The notes under the pieces: model-generated
The model's input: the letters and a program-made list of their open reading frames with translations, nothing else
What the model was told of the DNA's origin: nothing
Databases searched by the model: none
Program-made: the position numbers and the translations under genes
Assembly: GCA_016213505.1 (NCBI GenBank)
Contig: JACRAF010000025.1
Coordinates: forward strand, 1-64,000
Direction of reading: 5' to 3'
Source: Devosia nanyangense
GTDB lineage: Bacteria > Pseudomonadota > Alphaproteobacteria > Rhizobiales > Devosiaceae
DNA length: 64,000 nucleotides
Shown here: in pieces, positions 18,664-26,820 of the stretch
How positions within the stretch are numbered: the first letter of the stretch is position 1
Layout of the letters: each line of letters opens with the position of its first letter

Positions 18664-19146
18664 CTATCGCCGCTCGTCTTGACGATCGCGTTCACCAATG
18701 CCCCCGAGACTTCTATGTCGAAACAGTTCGAGCCCATTCCCGGCGAACCGCCCGAGCGGCTCGATCACGCTGAGCCGGCCCCGCCGCACATGCAGAAGCC
18801 GATCCCGCTCGACGATGATGCCGATGTGCAGCGTCCCCATGAGCCGCATCGTGGCGCAGTCGAAGGCCCGCTCGCTACCGCGTAAAACGCCGATCCAGTC
18901 GCCGGCTTCCCCGGCCCGGATCGCCTCGACCTCGGCCCGGTCCGCCGCCGTCGAATAGCCATCCGCATGGGAGGGCAACCCGATCCCCGTCCCCGCCTCG
19001 AACGCCGCCCGCACCAAGCCCCAGCAATCATATCCAGGGGCCCCTAAGCGGTTGGCCACTTGGCCAGAGCGTGGGGAAGAAGAACCCCCGACTTCACCCC
19101 TGCCCTTGTCGAACCAGGGCAGCCCCACGAACCGGGACCAATCCAT
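18664..19146 (-). CDS. NlpC/P60 tail peptidase with in-frame palindromic element
   Basis: A 160-residue protein of the phage tail NlpC/P60 type (lambda gpK C-terminal-like). Catalytic Cys lies in YDCWGLVR and the His in GTLHIGIIV. Members usually read GLPxxxxGRxxxGxDCWGLV without a break. Here about 17 extra residues (GSSSPRSGQVANRLGAPG) sit between GRGEVG and YDCWGLV, and they are encoded by the palindromic element at 19037-19080. The enzyme probably cuts wall peptides during DNA entry. Whether the insert is tolerated is unknown, but the frame is open and the active residues remain. Confidence 0.85.
   Translation of the reverse strand: MDWSRFVGLPWFDKGRGEVGGSSSPRSGQVANRLGAPGYDCWGLVRAAFEAGTGIGLPSHADGYSTAADRAEVEAIRAGEAGDWIGVLRGSERAFDCATMRLMGTLHIGIIVERDRLLHVRRGRLSVIEPLGRFAGNGLELFRHRSLGGIGERDRQDERR
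19037..19080 (+). repeat. Prophage palindromic element, copy 2 (short form)
   Basis: GGGGCCCCTAAGCGGTTGG...CCAGAGCGTGGGG with the central hairpin reduced to GGCC-ACTT-GGCC. It lies in frame inside the NlpC/P60 gene, close to the codon for the catalytic Cys. Confidence 0.85.
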
Positions 19147-19173
19147 CAAAAGCCCTACTCTTGGGATGCCGCA

Positions 19174-19273
19174 GTCGGGACCGGGGTCCCCAAAGCGATT
19201 GGCCGAACGGGCGTTCTCACGACCGGTCGGACAGAGCGTGGGGCAAGAAAAATCCCAGAGCGTGGGGCAAGAA
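19174..19273 (+). repeat. Prophage palindromic element, copy 3 plus partial duplicate
   Basis: Full copy at 19174-19248 (GTCGGGACCGGGG...GGACAGAGCGTGGGGCAAG), then a second right end CAGAGCGTGGGGCAAG at 19256-19271. Intergenic, between NlpC/P60 and DUF1833 genes. Confidence 0.85.
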
Positions 19274-19274
19274 A

Positions 19275-19781
19275 TTACGGATAGAGCCCGCGAAAGTAGG
19301 CTGGGCTATAGGTTCCCGCCGGATAGGGCTCCGTCGCGAACGACGGAATGCCGAGGTCGGCCGTCACCGAGATCGCGTCGTCGTAGCCGACGTTGAACAA
19401 ATCGAACTCCGGCCACGTCGCCTCGACATCGTCAGGAGCCGAGGCCAGCACCATTTCGACCGTCACCTGCGCCGGCGTCGAGATCGAGCGCAGCAGCGGG
19501 ATCAGCGTCCGAGCCACATTGTCGATCGTCACCCGGATCGCCGGCGGCGTGTCCGGGCTGTCATCGGGCAGCGTCAGGCTCATCGGCAGAAAGGCATAGA
19601 ACTCCCCGCGCGAGGTCGTGCCATAGAGCAGCGGGTCGACGCTCTGCCGCTCCGTCGGGTCCGACGACAACCTCAGCGGCGTCGCCAGCGAGGCGTGCGT
19701 CACCGTCAGCAGATAGACCGGAATTTCCCCGGTCTGTTCCGCATTGCCCGCGGCCCTCAATGTCAGCGACACCGTTCTCAA
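19275..19781 (-). CDS. DUF1833 phage tail protein
   Basis: About 168 residues. SLTLRAAGNAEQTGEIPVY, the RITIDNVxR-like VTIDNVART and the ending SPAYFRGLYP fit DUF1833, a tail protein normally just upstream of NlpC/P60 in siphophages (lambda gpL-like position). No ATG is available; TTG at 19781 overlaps the upstream stop (TTGA) and GTG at 19772 is an alternative. It would join the tail tip complex. The long frame upstream of 19781 is antisense-like sequence over the next gene and was not used. Confidence 0.8.
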   Translation of the reverse strand: MRTVSLTLRAAGNAEQTGEIPVYLLTVTHASLATPLRLSSDPTERQSVDPLLYGTTSRGEFYAFLPMSLTLPDDSPDTPPAIRVTIDNVARTLIPLLRSISTPAQVTVEMVLASAPDDVEATWPEFDLFNVGYDDAISVTADLGIPSFATEPYPAGTYSPAYFRGLYP

Positions 19782-20137
19782 GGCAATATCTCCAGCGCCA
19801 TGCTCACGTTCCAGCGATCCCCGCCGATGTTGACCCGCCGGGGCTTGCTCCCCATCGCGAACCGCACCAGCCAGTCGGCGCCGCCGTCCGTCGCAGGAAT
19901 GGTGAAGGGCAGCACCCACTTGCCGAGATCGGTTTTCCCGAACGCCAAGAGGATCGCCCATTGCGCGCCCGACATCCGCATGGTGCCGGTGAAGCTGCCG
20001 ATCTCCATGCTCGAGCGCGGCCGACGCTTGCCCGGCCCGGTGTCGGTCTGGCTCGCGATCCGGTTCTCGTCGAGGCTCTCGCTGTTGCCCGGGATCAGAA
20101 ACCGCTGCGGCAACGTCCCTGGCCAGGCGGCGGTCAT
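19778..20137 (-). CDS. Phage minor tail protein
   Basis: A 119-residue protein starting MTAAWPGTLPQRFLIPGN and ending SMALEILP. Similar small proteins with WPxTLPQ and MTGAQxAILxAF segments occur between the tape measure and DUF1833 genes of lambda-like and HK97-like prophages, where gpM-type tail tip proteins lie. The role in the tail tip is inferred from position. It begins directly after the tape measure stop and its stop overlaps the next start. Confidence 0.72.
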   Translation of the reverse strand: MTAAWPGTLPQRFLIPGNSESLDENRIASQTDTGPGKRRPRSSMEIGSFTGTMRMSGAQWAILLAFGKTDLGKWVLPFTIPATDGGADWLVRFAMGSKPRRVNIGGDRWNVSMALEILP

Positions 20138-22159
20138 CTAGCGCCCCGTCAGCTGGGTCTGCAGTCCGAACATCGTTCTGGCCGCCTTGTTCACCGGCCG
20201 GCCCGGCGATGCCATACTGCGCGCCGCCACCCTCTCGATCAGCAACTCGATATCCAACCCGCCATTGGCGTTCTGCCGCTTCGTGGTCGTCACCTCGGCT
20301 CCGGCATTGTTGACGACGCTGATGTTGACCACCGGCGCCTGGCCGCCGCCCATCGCCGAGACCCCGAGCCGGCCGCGGCCGTCGCGCATCAGCGGCAGGA
20401 TGCCCTCGCCATGCGACCCCGCCTCCTCGCCCATGAGGCCGACCCCGTGTGCGAAGCGGAACACCGTCGGATGCGTCGCCACCTGGTTGACATAAGCATG
20501 CAGCCCCGGCGCGTCGGCGAAGGCGTTGCCCTTGGCGTTGGCGATCCCCGTCGAGCCCCAACCGCCGGTCCATGCGCTGCCGGTCGCGCCGCCATCCCCG
20601 GTGATGATACTCGCCAGCCAGCCGAAGATGCCGCCCGTCTCCCCAGCCGTGTCAGCCTTCGTGCCGAACAGGCCCGCGAGAGGCCCGGTGCCGAGCAGCG
20701 CCGCCTGCAGCGTCGCCTTCTCCAGCATCTTGGTCACATCGCCCAACATGTCCTGCCAGGATTTGGTGCCGTCGAGCAGATCCTCGAACACCCCCTCCGC
20801 CGTCTGCGCGAAGAATGCCGTGGCGTCGTTGACCGCGTCCTGTGCCGCCTTCTGGTCGTAAAGTTTGCCGGTCAGTTCGGCGATCTTCCGGCCCTCGTCG
20901 TCCATCGCGGTGACATGGGCCTTGGCCAGCTCGTTGGCGATCGCCTGCTCGCGGTCGGTCATGCCGAGCGCCGCAAGCTGGCGGTTCAGCGCGTCCTTCA
21001 CCTCACCAATGCGCTTCGTCTGCTGATCCAACGCATCGTTGAGCAGCAGCGTCGTCTTGGTCTTCTCGTCCGTCGTCTTGAGGTACTGGTCGACGTTGTT
21101 GCCCCAGCCGCCCCCGCGGTCGTCCGGACCGCCGCTGCGATTGACCTTCGGCGCCTTGATCAGGTCATTGTTGCCCGTCACGGCGCTGCCGTCGCCCCAC
21201 CAGTCGATCGCGAACATCCCGTTCTTGCCGAACAGGCTGGGATGGTCGCCCTCGGTCTGTCGGCCGATGATCTTGGCGATGCCCTGCAGGTCGAGGTTCT
21301 GGATGTCGGTGAGCAGATTGCGCGTCTGCTCGAGCAGATCGGTGAAGGTCTCCAGCGTACCGATCACGGCCGGCGAGATCATCAGCGCGAACTTGTCCTT
21401 GGCCGCGTCCAGCTTGATGCCGACCTCGGCCAGCCGCTCCTGCACCTCCCGCGCCTTCTCCGCGTCCGCCTCGCTGAGCGCGACGTTCAGCCGATGCGCT
21501 TCGTCCGCGGCCCGGCCCAACGCCGCACCGCCTCGATCGACGAGGTCGGTCACCTCCTTGGAGGACCGGCCAAAGGCGAGCGTCACGAGCTGCAGCTTCT
21601 CCTGCTCGTTCTTGGCGTTCTTCACTAGGTCGGCATAGTGCTGCAGGTCCGTGAAGGTATCCCCGGTGATCTTGACCTTGTTGAGATTGAAGACCTTGTC
21701 GAGCGGTCCTCCGGATTTTGCGAGATTGGCCGCAAAGGTCTGGAGCGCGGCGTCGAGCTGGCCGACATCATTGCCGCTCTCCCGGAACGTCGCCCGCAAG
21801 CCCTGGAGTTTGTCGACTGCAATCCCCAGCCGGTCGGCGAGATCGACGAACTCGGCGACCTTCTTGACCCGCTCGATCGAGTCCCTCATGGCGTCGATCG
21901 CGCCGATGGCCGTCCCGATGGCGAGAACCGGGCCGAGAAAACTCCGCGCCGCTTCGACCGCGAACTCACTGGCGAACGCCTTGCTCTTGGCGATCGAGTT
22001 GCTCAACACGTTCAGCGACGCCGACGCCGGGTGCCCGCTGCGCTCTATCCGCTTGAGCGCCGCCTCGCCGTCCGCGCCGAAGGCCGCGAGGGCCCGCTTG
22101 GCGATCTCGGCGTCCTTGACGGAAAGCCGGATGCCGACCTCTCTAGTCCTCTCCGCCAT
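20138..22159 (-). CDS. Tail tape measure protein
   Basis: A 673-residue protein with an N-terminal helical region (about 1-55), a hydrophobic Gly/Ala stretch (FLGPVLAIGTAIGAI, about 73-87), a long helical middle and Gly-rich C-terminal parts. This composition, the size and the place just downstream of the gpG/gpGT pair identify the tape measure, which sets tail length and helps DNA pass. It overlaps the gpT part of the chaperone gene by 17 bases, a common arrangement. Confidence 0.85.
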   Translation of the reverse strand: MAERTREVGIRLSVKDAEIAKRALAAFGADGEAALKRIERSGHPASASLNVLSNSIAKSKAFASEFAVEAARSFLGPVLAIGTAIGAIDAMRDSIERVKKVAEFVDLADRLGIAVDKLQGLRATFRESGNDVGQLDAALQTFAANLAKSGGPLDKVFNLNKVKITGDTFTDLQHYADLVKNAKNEQEKLQLVTLAFGRSSKEVTDLVDRGGAALGRAADEAHRLNVALSEADAEKAREVQERLAEVGIKLDAAKDKFALMISPAVIGTLETFTDLLEQTRNLLTDIQNLDLQGIAKIIGRQTEGDHPSLFGKNGMFAIDWWGDGSAVTGNNDLIKAPKVNRSGGPDDRGGGWGNNVDQYLKTTDEKTKTTLLLNDALDQQTKRIGEVKDALNRQLAALGMTDREQAIANELAKAHVTAMDDEGRKIAELTGKLYDQKAAQDAVNDATAFFAQTAEGVFEDLLDGTKSWQDMLGDVTKMLEKATLQAALLGTGPLAGLFGTKADTAGETGGIFGWLASIITGDGGATGSAWTGGWGSTGIANAKGNAFADAPGLHAYVNQVATHPTVFRFAHGVGLMGEEAGSHGEGILPLMRDGRGRLGVSAMGGGQAPVVNISVVNNAGAEVTTTKRQNANGGLDIELLIERVAARSMASPGRPVNKAARTMFGLQTQLTGR

Positions 22160-22918
22160 CGGGATCGTCCTTTTCGTGCCAGGCCCGAAGCGTCGCCGCC
22201 GCGCAGGCGGTCAGCAGGTCCTCGGCGATATCGATGTCGACGCCGACCGCCATCAGCCGGCGCTGCGCGCTCTCGAGGTCGAACCCCGTGACGCCGCCCA
22301 TCCCGGCAGATTTGATCCGCCAGGCGTTGTCTTTGAAGATCGCCCACGCCATGCGCCCATCGGCGCTCTGCGGAGCCTCGGCATTGTAGGGACACTGCCT
22401 CGGATGCGTCGTGGCGCAGGGCGCGCCCACAGCCTCGCATCCGTCGCAATATGTCCGTCCGCGGCCCTTCCCGAAATGCCAGGACGAGAGAGCCGCTAGG
22501 CGTTTCCCTCCGCCACCACCTGGTTGAGCGGATGGAGATAGTTGCCCATGAACCGGTCCGCCGCCGCATGGTCCTCGAACAGGAACACCAGCAGCGCCGG
22601 ATCGAACTCGACTTCAGTCCCCTCGGCGCTTAGAATGCCTTTCCAGTCGCTGACCACGATCTCGGCGAGGCAAACCACGAACAGCGCATCCTGCTGCCCC
22701 TTGGCCTGCATCGGGTCGGTCAGATCGGGCAGGCCGGTGATCCGCCCGCCCGCCCGCGTCACCGCCTCGCCGGCTTCCACCAGTTCGACGAACAGCGCCT
22801 GCGCCGCGGCCCGCGCCGCATAGACCGTCGGCGTGCTCGGCGCTTCCGCCAGCACCGCCGCGCCGCGGCCGAGATCGACCCACACCGGCTCGGTCGGCCG
22901 GTTCAGCCGGATGCCCAT
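22143..22918 (-). CDS. Tail assembly chaperone gpGT, -1 frameshift product
   Basis: If ribosomes slip -1 at GGGAAAC (22508-22502), the gpG-like frame continues past its stop into a second frame ending at 22143. The fusion would be about 258 residues: 139 from gpG, then RLAALSSWHFGKGRGRTYCD and a Cys-rich segment (YCDGCEA, GAPCATTHPRQCP), ending DPDGGED. The frames match exactly and no good start or ribosome site opens the second frame by itself. In lambda and many siphophages gpG and gpGT act together with the tape measure. Slippage efficiency is unknown. Confidence 0.75.
22496..22918 (-). CDS. Tail assembly chaperone gpG-like protein
   Basis: A 140-residue protein, MGIRLNRPTEPVWVDLG to NQVVAEGNA. 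It lies between tail tube and tape measure, where siphophages keep the chaperone gene. Its last codons contain the slippery heptamer GGGAAAC just before the TAG stop. The protein helps load the tape measure during tail assembly. It overlaps the stop of the tail tube gene start region by one base (22918). Confidence 0.78.
   Translation of the reverse strand: MGIRLNRPTEPVWVDLGRGAAVLAEAPSTPTVYAARAAAQALFVELVEAGEAVTRAGGRITGLPDLTDPMQAKGQQDALFVVCLAEIVVSDWKGILSAEGTEVEFDPALLVFLFEDHAAADRFMGNYLHPLNQVVAEGNA
22502..22508 (-). other. -1 ribosomal frameshift slippery site
   Basis: On the coding strand the zero frame is GAG GGA AAC GCC TAG. GGGAAAC fits the X-XXY-YYZ rule (G GGA AAC) and slipping back one base gives GGG AAA CGC CTA, the frame that runs into gpT. 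The site lies four codons before the gpG stop. Confidence 0.8.
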
Positions 22919-23901
22919 CAGTACGCCGCCACGTCGTTGAACAGCGTCGCCGTCAGCATGGCGATGTCGTTGATATCGTCATAGGCGGTGCGGAAGTTGA
23001 CCGTCGCCTGGATGCCGCCCGGTCCGTCGACCGGCTTCTTGCTGAGTTCGAAGAACACCCGCGCCATCGAAAACGCGAGCTTCCAGGTCGGCGCCGCCTT
23101 GAGCGCCAGCGCGAACTCGACCACGGCCGCGCCTTCGGCGTCGATCAGATCGTCGATCGTGTGATCGGTCCCCAGCCTGAGATTGAGCGAGCCGGTCAGC
23201 ACCCGCTGCGTCTCGTCGACGCCGTCGATGAAGTTGTCGGCGCGGATGGTCAGCGCCGGGTCGAGCCCGTTTGAGAAATCGAGCGTCGCACCGATCACGT
23301 TGGCAAGCGCCACGCCGCCGATCTTGACCGATCCGCCGGCATTGTCGAATGGCCGCCGCACGAAGACCTTTGGCGCCGCGTCGTGGATCGCCACGTCCTT
23401 GACTTCCGATTGCCCGGTCATCGGGATGGTCATCAGCGCCCGGCCGTTGCGCTGCATCGGCAGCGAGAAGCCGCCCGCCTTGGCCCCCAGCACTGTGCGA
23501 TATTTCGGCGTCGTGAGCTTCGGGTGCGCCGTCTGCACCGCGTAGGACTTGAGGTCCTTGCCCGACGTCCATGTGTGGCTGAACTCGCCCCCGCCCTCGT
23601 CGACCGGCGCGTCTTCCGCCCCGAGCGCCATGGTCAGCCAGAAGCCCGCCCCGCGCGCGTCGAGCGGCGCGACCAGCGAGCCGCTGGCATCGAACGCGCC
23701 CAGCGACGGATCGCTGTCGTCGGCGTTGCCGGTGTTGATCAGCGCATCGCCCTCGAGCGGCTGCGACCCGCCGAGCCCGCTCGATTTGAGCGCCGGCCGC
23801 GTATAGACGCCGGTCGCCGCGCCATCGGGCGCGACCCCATAGGCCGCCTCCGCGCAAATGAGAATGACGACATCCGCGCCAACCGCGCGCTGCTTGGCCA
23901 T
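22918..23901 (-). CDS. Major tail tube protein
   Basis: A 327-residue protein starting MAKQRAVGADVVILICAE. Segments such as GVYTRPALKSSGLGG, GFWLTMALG and FSHTWTSG are typical of phage tail tube proteins of the lambda gpV/Phage_tail_2-like class. It would polymerise into the tail tube around the tape measure. A second ATG in frame six bases upstream (23907) is possible. The gene sits between the tail terminator-like gene and gpG, the normal order. Confidence 0.8.
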   Translation of the reverse strand: MAKQRAVGADVVILICAEAAYGVAPDGAATGVYTRPALKSSGLGGSQPLEGDALINTGNADDSDPSLGAFDASGSLVAPLDARGAGFWLTMALGAEDAPVDEGGGEFSHTWTSGKDLKSYAVQTAHPKLTTPKYRTVLGAKAGGFSLPMQRNGRALMTIPMTGQSEVKDVAIHDAAPKVFVRRPFDNAGGSVKIGGVALANVIGATLDFSNGLDPALTIRADNFIDGVDETQRVLTGSLNLRLGTDHTIDDLIDAEGAAVVEFALALKAAPTWKLAFSMARVFFELSKKPVDGPGGIQATVNFRTAYDDINDIAMLTATLFNDVAAY

Positions 23902-23924
23902 GACCATGTCTCCTTGGATGTGAA

Positions 23925-23992
23925 GTCGGGACGGGGCCCCAAATCGGTTGGCCGAACGAGCCGGCTTCGGATCGGTCGGCCAGAGCGTGGGG
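23925..23992 (+). repeat. Prophage palindromic element, copy 4
   Basis: Full copy, GTCGGGACGGGGCCCC... to ...CCAGAGCGTGGGG, with the central arms GGCCGAACGAGCC/ATCGGTCGGCC. Intergenic, just upstream of the tail tube gene start. Confidence 0.85.
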
Positions 23993-24013
23993 TGAAAAAG
24001 AAGAGACCGGCGC

Positions 24014-24445
24014 TTACCCGGCGCTGCTATCGCTCTCGTAATCGATCTCGATGCCGAACTCGGCGCCCTTCATGTCCGCGGCGCCCCACAATTCCTTGGG
24101 CGCGGTGGTCGGCGGCTGCGGCCGGATGGCAAGGGTGAGCCCGCCCAGATCCGTGATCGCTGCGATCGTCGCCAGCAGGCTGTCGAGAACGCTGGCGATC
24201 GCCGCGTCGCGCGCCGCCTCGTTCGCCCCGCCCGAGACGATGATCAGCACCGTGGGCGTCATGGTGAATTCGTAGACCGGCGGATTGATAAATTCGTCGC
24301 CCGGCTGGATCGGGCCGTCCTTGAGAGTGCAGGTGGTGCTGTCGCTCCCCACCTCCGGCAGCGCAACGTTGCGCCCGACCGTGACGCCCACCGCCGTCTG
24401 CAGCGCGGCGAACAGCGCGACCATGATCTGTTCATGCTTGGGCAA
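24014..24445 (-). CDS. Tail terminator / minor tail protein (gpU-like position)
   Basis: A 143-residue protein, MPKHEQIMVALFAALQTA to SDSSAG. It opens with a helix like those of gpU-type tail terminators (I/V-x-x-LFAAL-x) and has EFTMTPTVLIIVSGG. In similar rhizobial prophages this gene is often mislabelled acyl-CoA transferase. Its place between DUF6441 and tail tube genes supports tail completion. It overlaps the DUF6441 gene by 14 bases. Confidence 0.65.
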   Translation of the reverse strand: MPKHEQIMVALFAALQTAVGVTVGRNVALPEVGSDSTTCTLKDGPIQPGDEFINPPVYEFTMTPTVLIIVSGGANEAARDAAIASVLDSLLATIAAITDLGGLTLAIRPQPPTTAPKELWGAADMKGAEFGIEIDYESDSSAG

Positions 24446-25091
24446 GGCGGTTCCACTCCGAAACGATGTTGCCGGTCAGCTCATCGAGCGCGGCGGCGTA
24501 GGCCGCCTCCAGGTTGAGCGCCTGCCTGAGGCTGACGAACGGCACCAGGAAGAACATCACCACGCTCACCGTCCCCTGCTTGAAGCTGCCGTCCTTGCGG
24601 CGCTGCTTCTGCCGCGAGACCTTACCGCTCGCCGTGCGCCCCACTTCGTCGACCACCAGCAGCGACGCCTTGCCCGGCCGATAGACGAAATGCAGCTTGC
24701 CGAAGCGATCCTCCGGGAAGTTCGACGGATCGAGCCGGCGCCCTCCCGGCCCCCTCGGGCAGTCCGGCGACGGGATCGCCAGCCATACGCCCCTCTGGCT
24801 GCGGATCACCGTCGATGCGCTGAACGCCGCAATGATGTGCGGCGCGTTCGAATAGACCGTCGCCGCGGCGCCGAGGCTGGTCTTGGGCGGCCTCGGGAAC
24901 ATGTCTCCGCGCCAGGTGTTGGCGAGCCGCTGCGATCCGAACGCCGAAAGCACCTGCGCCCGCAGCACCTCCTTGAGGTGCGTCATGGTCTTCAGCACGC
25001 CGCCGCTCGATGCCGCCGCGCCGCGCTCCAGCTCGTCCTTCATGAAGCCCGGCAGATCGCCGACCAGGGCCGCCTTGAGTTCGAGTTTCAT
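24432..25091 (-). CDS. DUF6441 phage minor tail/head-tail protein
   Basis: A 219-residue protein starting MKLELKAALVGDLPGFM. Segments SQRLANTWRGDMFP, VYSNAPHIIAAFSAS and FVYRPGKASLLVV fit DUF6441, a gp10-like family in alphaproteobacterial prophages. Position between the head-tail joining and gpU-like genes agrees with a role in joining head and tail. The open frame runs upstream to 26174 because GC-rich antisense lacks stops, but good coding begins at 25091. Confidence 0.78.
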   Translation of the reverse strand: MKLELKAALVGDLPGFMKDELERGAAASSGGVLKTMTHLKEVLRAQVLSAFGSQRLANTWRGDMFPRPPKTSLGAAATVYSNAPHIIAAFSASTVIRSQRGVWLAIPSPDCPRGPGGRRLDPSNFPEDRFGKLHFVYRPGKASLLVVDEVGRTASGKVSRQKQRRKDGSFKQGTVSVVMFFLVPFVSLRQALNLEAAYAAALDELTGNIVSEWNRLAQA

Positions 25092-25114
25092 CCCGGGCCC
25101 CCAAAAGTGTTCCA

Positions 25115-25182
25115 GTCGGGACGGGGCCCCTAAGCGGTTGGCCGAACGGATGCCCTTGCAGCCGGTCGGACAGAGCGTGGGG
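25115..25182 (+). repeat. Prophage palindromic element, copy 5
   Basis: Full copy, GTCGGGACGGGGCCCC... to ...GGACAGAGCGTGGGG. Intergenic, between head-tail joining and DUF6441 genes; it ends two bases before the stop of the upstream gene. Confidence 0.85.
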
Positions 25183-25183
25183 T

Positions 25184-25531
25184 CTATGAATTGACGACCA
25201 GGCTGATCTCGATCTCGAGCCGTCCGTCTCCCGCCGGCTGCACGTCGACGACGCGATATTCCGTCCCGTCGTCGAACTCCGGCGCCGTCCCGTCCTTGAT
25301 CAGCGCGCCCTTGGCGATCCCGGCGAACTTGGCTTTGGAAGCGCGCGTCAGATGCGTGCCGACCCGCACTGTCTGGTCGAAGACTTCCGGCCGCGCCGAT
25401 GCGATCTCGACCCCGAAAATCGCCTTCAGGAGTGTCACCGCCGCCCCGCCGCCGGCAGGCGTATAGAGCACGTCCTCGAACAGCTCCTCCTGGATGGCGT
25501 CGAAGGCGTCGGAGGCAAAATCGAGGCGCAT
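25184..25531 (-). CDS. Head-tail joining protein
   Basis: A 115-residue protein starting MRLDFASDAFDAIQEEL and ending EISLVVNS. The VLYTPAGGGAAVTLLKAIF and ARPEVFDQTVRVG segments resemble lambda FII-like or SPP1-type head-tail joining proteins. It lies downstream of capsid and upstream of DUF6441, as expected. A palindromic element lies on each side of this gene, so it has been isolated by repeats from both neighbours. Confidence 0.72.
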   Translation of the reverse strand: MRLDFASDAFDAIQEELFEDVLYTPAGGGAAVTLLKAIFGVEIASARPEVFDQTVRVGTHLTRASKAKFAGIAKGALIKDGTAPEFDDGTEYRVVDVQPAGDGRLEIEISLVVNS

Positions 25532-25559
25532 CGGGAACCTCCTCGGAATATCCCCGCGT

Positions 25560-25575
25560 CCCGCAAAATTGCGGG
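25560..25575. repeat. 16-bp palindrome CCCGCAAAATTGCGGG
   Basis: Perfect 7-bp arms around AA, just left of element copy 6. The 14-bp core recurs at 34124-34137, 49259-49272 and 51665-51678. Its role is unknown. Confidence 0.5.
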
Positions 25576-25592
25576 ACGCTGCGGGGTGTGCA

Positions 25593-25660
25593 GTCGGACC
25601 GGGGCCCCAAAGCGGTTGGCCGAGCGGTCCTGTTCGGGACCGATCGGCCAGAGCGTGGGG
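25593..25660 (+). repeat. Prophage palindromic element, copy 6
   Basis: Full copy with a well-paired centre, GGCCGAGCGGTCC-TGTTCG-GGACCGATCGGCC. Intergenic, between capsid and head-tail joining genes. Confidence 0.88.
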
Positions 25661-25663
25661 GCC

Positions 25664-26707
25664 TTAGTTTGACGTATTCACCTCGACCAGCACTTCCGGA
25701 CGCTGGCAGATCGCCAGCGGGTTCGACTCGGACCACAGATCGATGCCCTTGCCGTGATCGAGGATTTCCGGCGAAATGAAGATTTCGTCCCCAGCGGCAT
25801 TGAGGGCAGCCATCGTGTCGGCCGGCGCGAACCAGGTCTTGAACGTGTTCACCGTGCCGGTCGGATAGGCATGCCCGTAGCCGGCGGCGATGGCCGCCTC
25901 GCTGGTCATCGCACCGTCCACCTCGATCGGGAACGTCGTCTTGTTCTCGCGGAAGCGGATGTTCTGGAAGTCGAAGACGCGGCCCCAGTTGCCGCCCAGC
26001 CGGTCGCGCTCCATGTTCGCGATCTGCTGCGCCTGCTGGGTCTGCACCCAGTACTTCTCGACCTTGGCGTGCTGCACCAGCTTGTTGAAGAACGAGCCAG
26101 ACACCTGGATTTCGACGCCGTTCGAAACCTCGCCCTTGAGGTTGGAAATGATGTGGTCGCTCACTTCCTCGCACTTGGCGATGACATCGGTGCCGGCCGT
26201 GCCGAGCACGAAGTCGACGGTCTTCTTGGTGATGTCGAACTCGTCGAACAGGTTGTAGAGTTCGGCCCCGGCGCCTTCCTTGATCACGCCCTTGAGCGCC
26301 CCCATGCGCACATATTCGAGGGTGATCGAGTGGTTGTTGCGGATGTTGTTAAGCCGCTTGGCCAGTTCGTCGGCAAGCGTGTTCGGCCGCTTCATCCGCC
26401 CCGCCATGATCAGGATGTCCTGGATGTCCTTGGGCAGGATCAGGTCCCGATGCGGGAAGTGCGGCACCTTGAAGAACAGTGTTTTACCGGTCTCCCGTCC
26501 TGCCAGCGTGCCGGGGGCGCCGCGCTCTTTCGCCGGCAGCACCTTGAGAATGCCGTCCTCCATGTGGATTTCGACCGTGGTCGAGATCACGCCTTCGGAC
26601 GAGAACAGCCCCATGGCCAGCAGGAGGCCGTAGCTGTTGGGGATACGATTGACCTGTTCGGTCAGGTCCGTCGCCGTGTAGGGAAAATTGAAGTTATCGG
26701 GGTCCAT
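25664..26707 (-). CDS. Major capsid protein, lambda gpE type
   Basis: A 347-residue protein matching the length and sequence style of phage lambda capsid protein E. Markers include FPYTATDLTEQVNRIPNSYG near the N terminus, the ILIMAGRMKRPNTLADELA segment and YPTGTVNTFKTWFAPADTM. It would form the icosahedral shell with HK97-like fold. Upstream lies the decoration protein, downstream the joining protein. No truncation is seen. Confidence 0.9.
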   Translation of the reverse strand: MDPDNFNFPYTATDLTEQVNRIPNSYGLLLAMGLFSSEGVISTTVEIHMEDGILKVLPAKERGAPGTLAGRETGKTLFFKVPHFPHRDLILPKDIQDILIMAGRMKRPNTLADELAKRLNNIRNNHSITLEYVRMGALKGVIKEGAGAELYNLFDEFDITKKTVDFVLGTAGTDVIAKCEEVSDHIISNLKGEVSNGVEIQVSGSFFNKLVQHAKVEKYWVQTQQAQQIANMERDRLGGNWGRVFDFQNIRFRENKTTFPIEVDGAMTSEAAIAAGYGHAYPTGTVNTFKTWFAPADTMAALNAAGDEIFISPEILDHGKGIDLWSESNPLAICQRPEVLVEVNTSN

Positions 26708-26820
26708 GCCACCGCTCCTGGTTTCGATTGTTCGGGGAAAGGCGGCACCCGCCGCCGGGGATCATACTGGTCAGGGCGGCGGGCCGCCGCCCCGATACGC
26801 AAACGCGCGATCGGGTTTTC

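Noticed and set aside
22143..22430. Independent gene starting at 22430
   Set aside because: The first codon is in the middle of a Cys-rich segment and there is no ribosome site; the -1 frameshift from gpG explains the frame fully.
25593..25660. Element as a tRNA or tRNA fragment, because GGCCGAGCGG resembles the D arm of tRNA-Leu/Ser
   Set aside because: There is no anticodon arm, T arm or CCA end; the paired arms do not form a cloverleaf.
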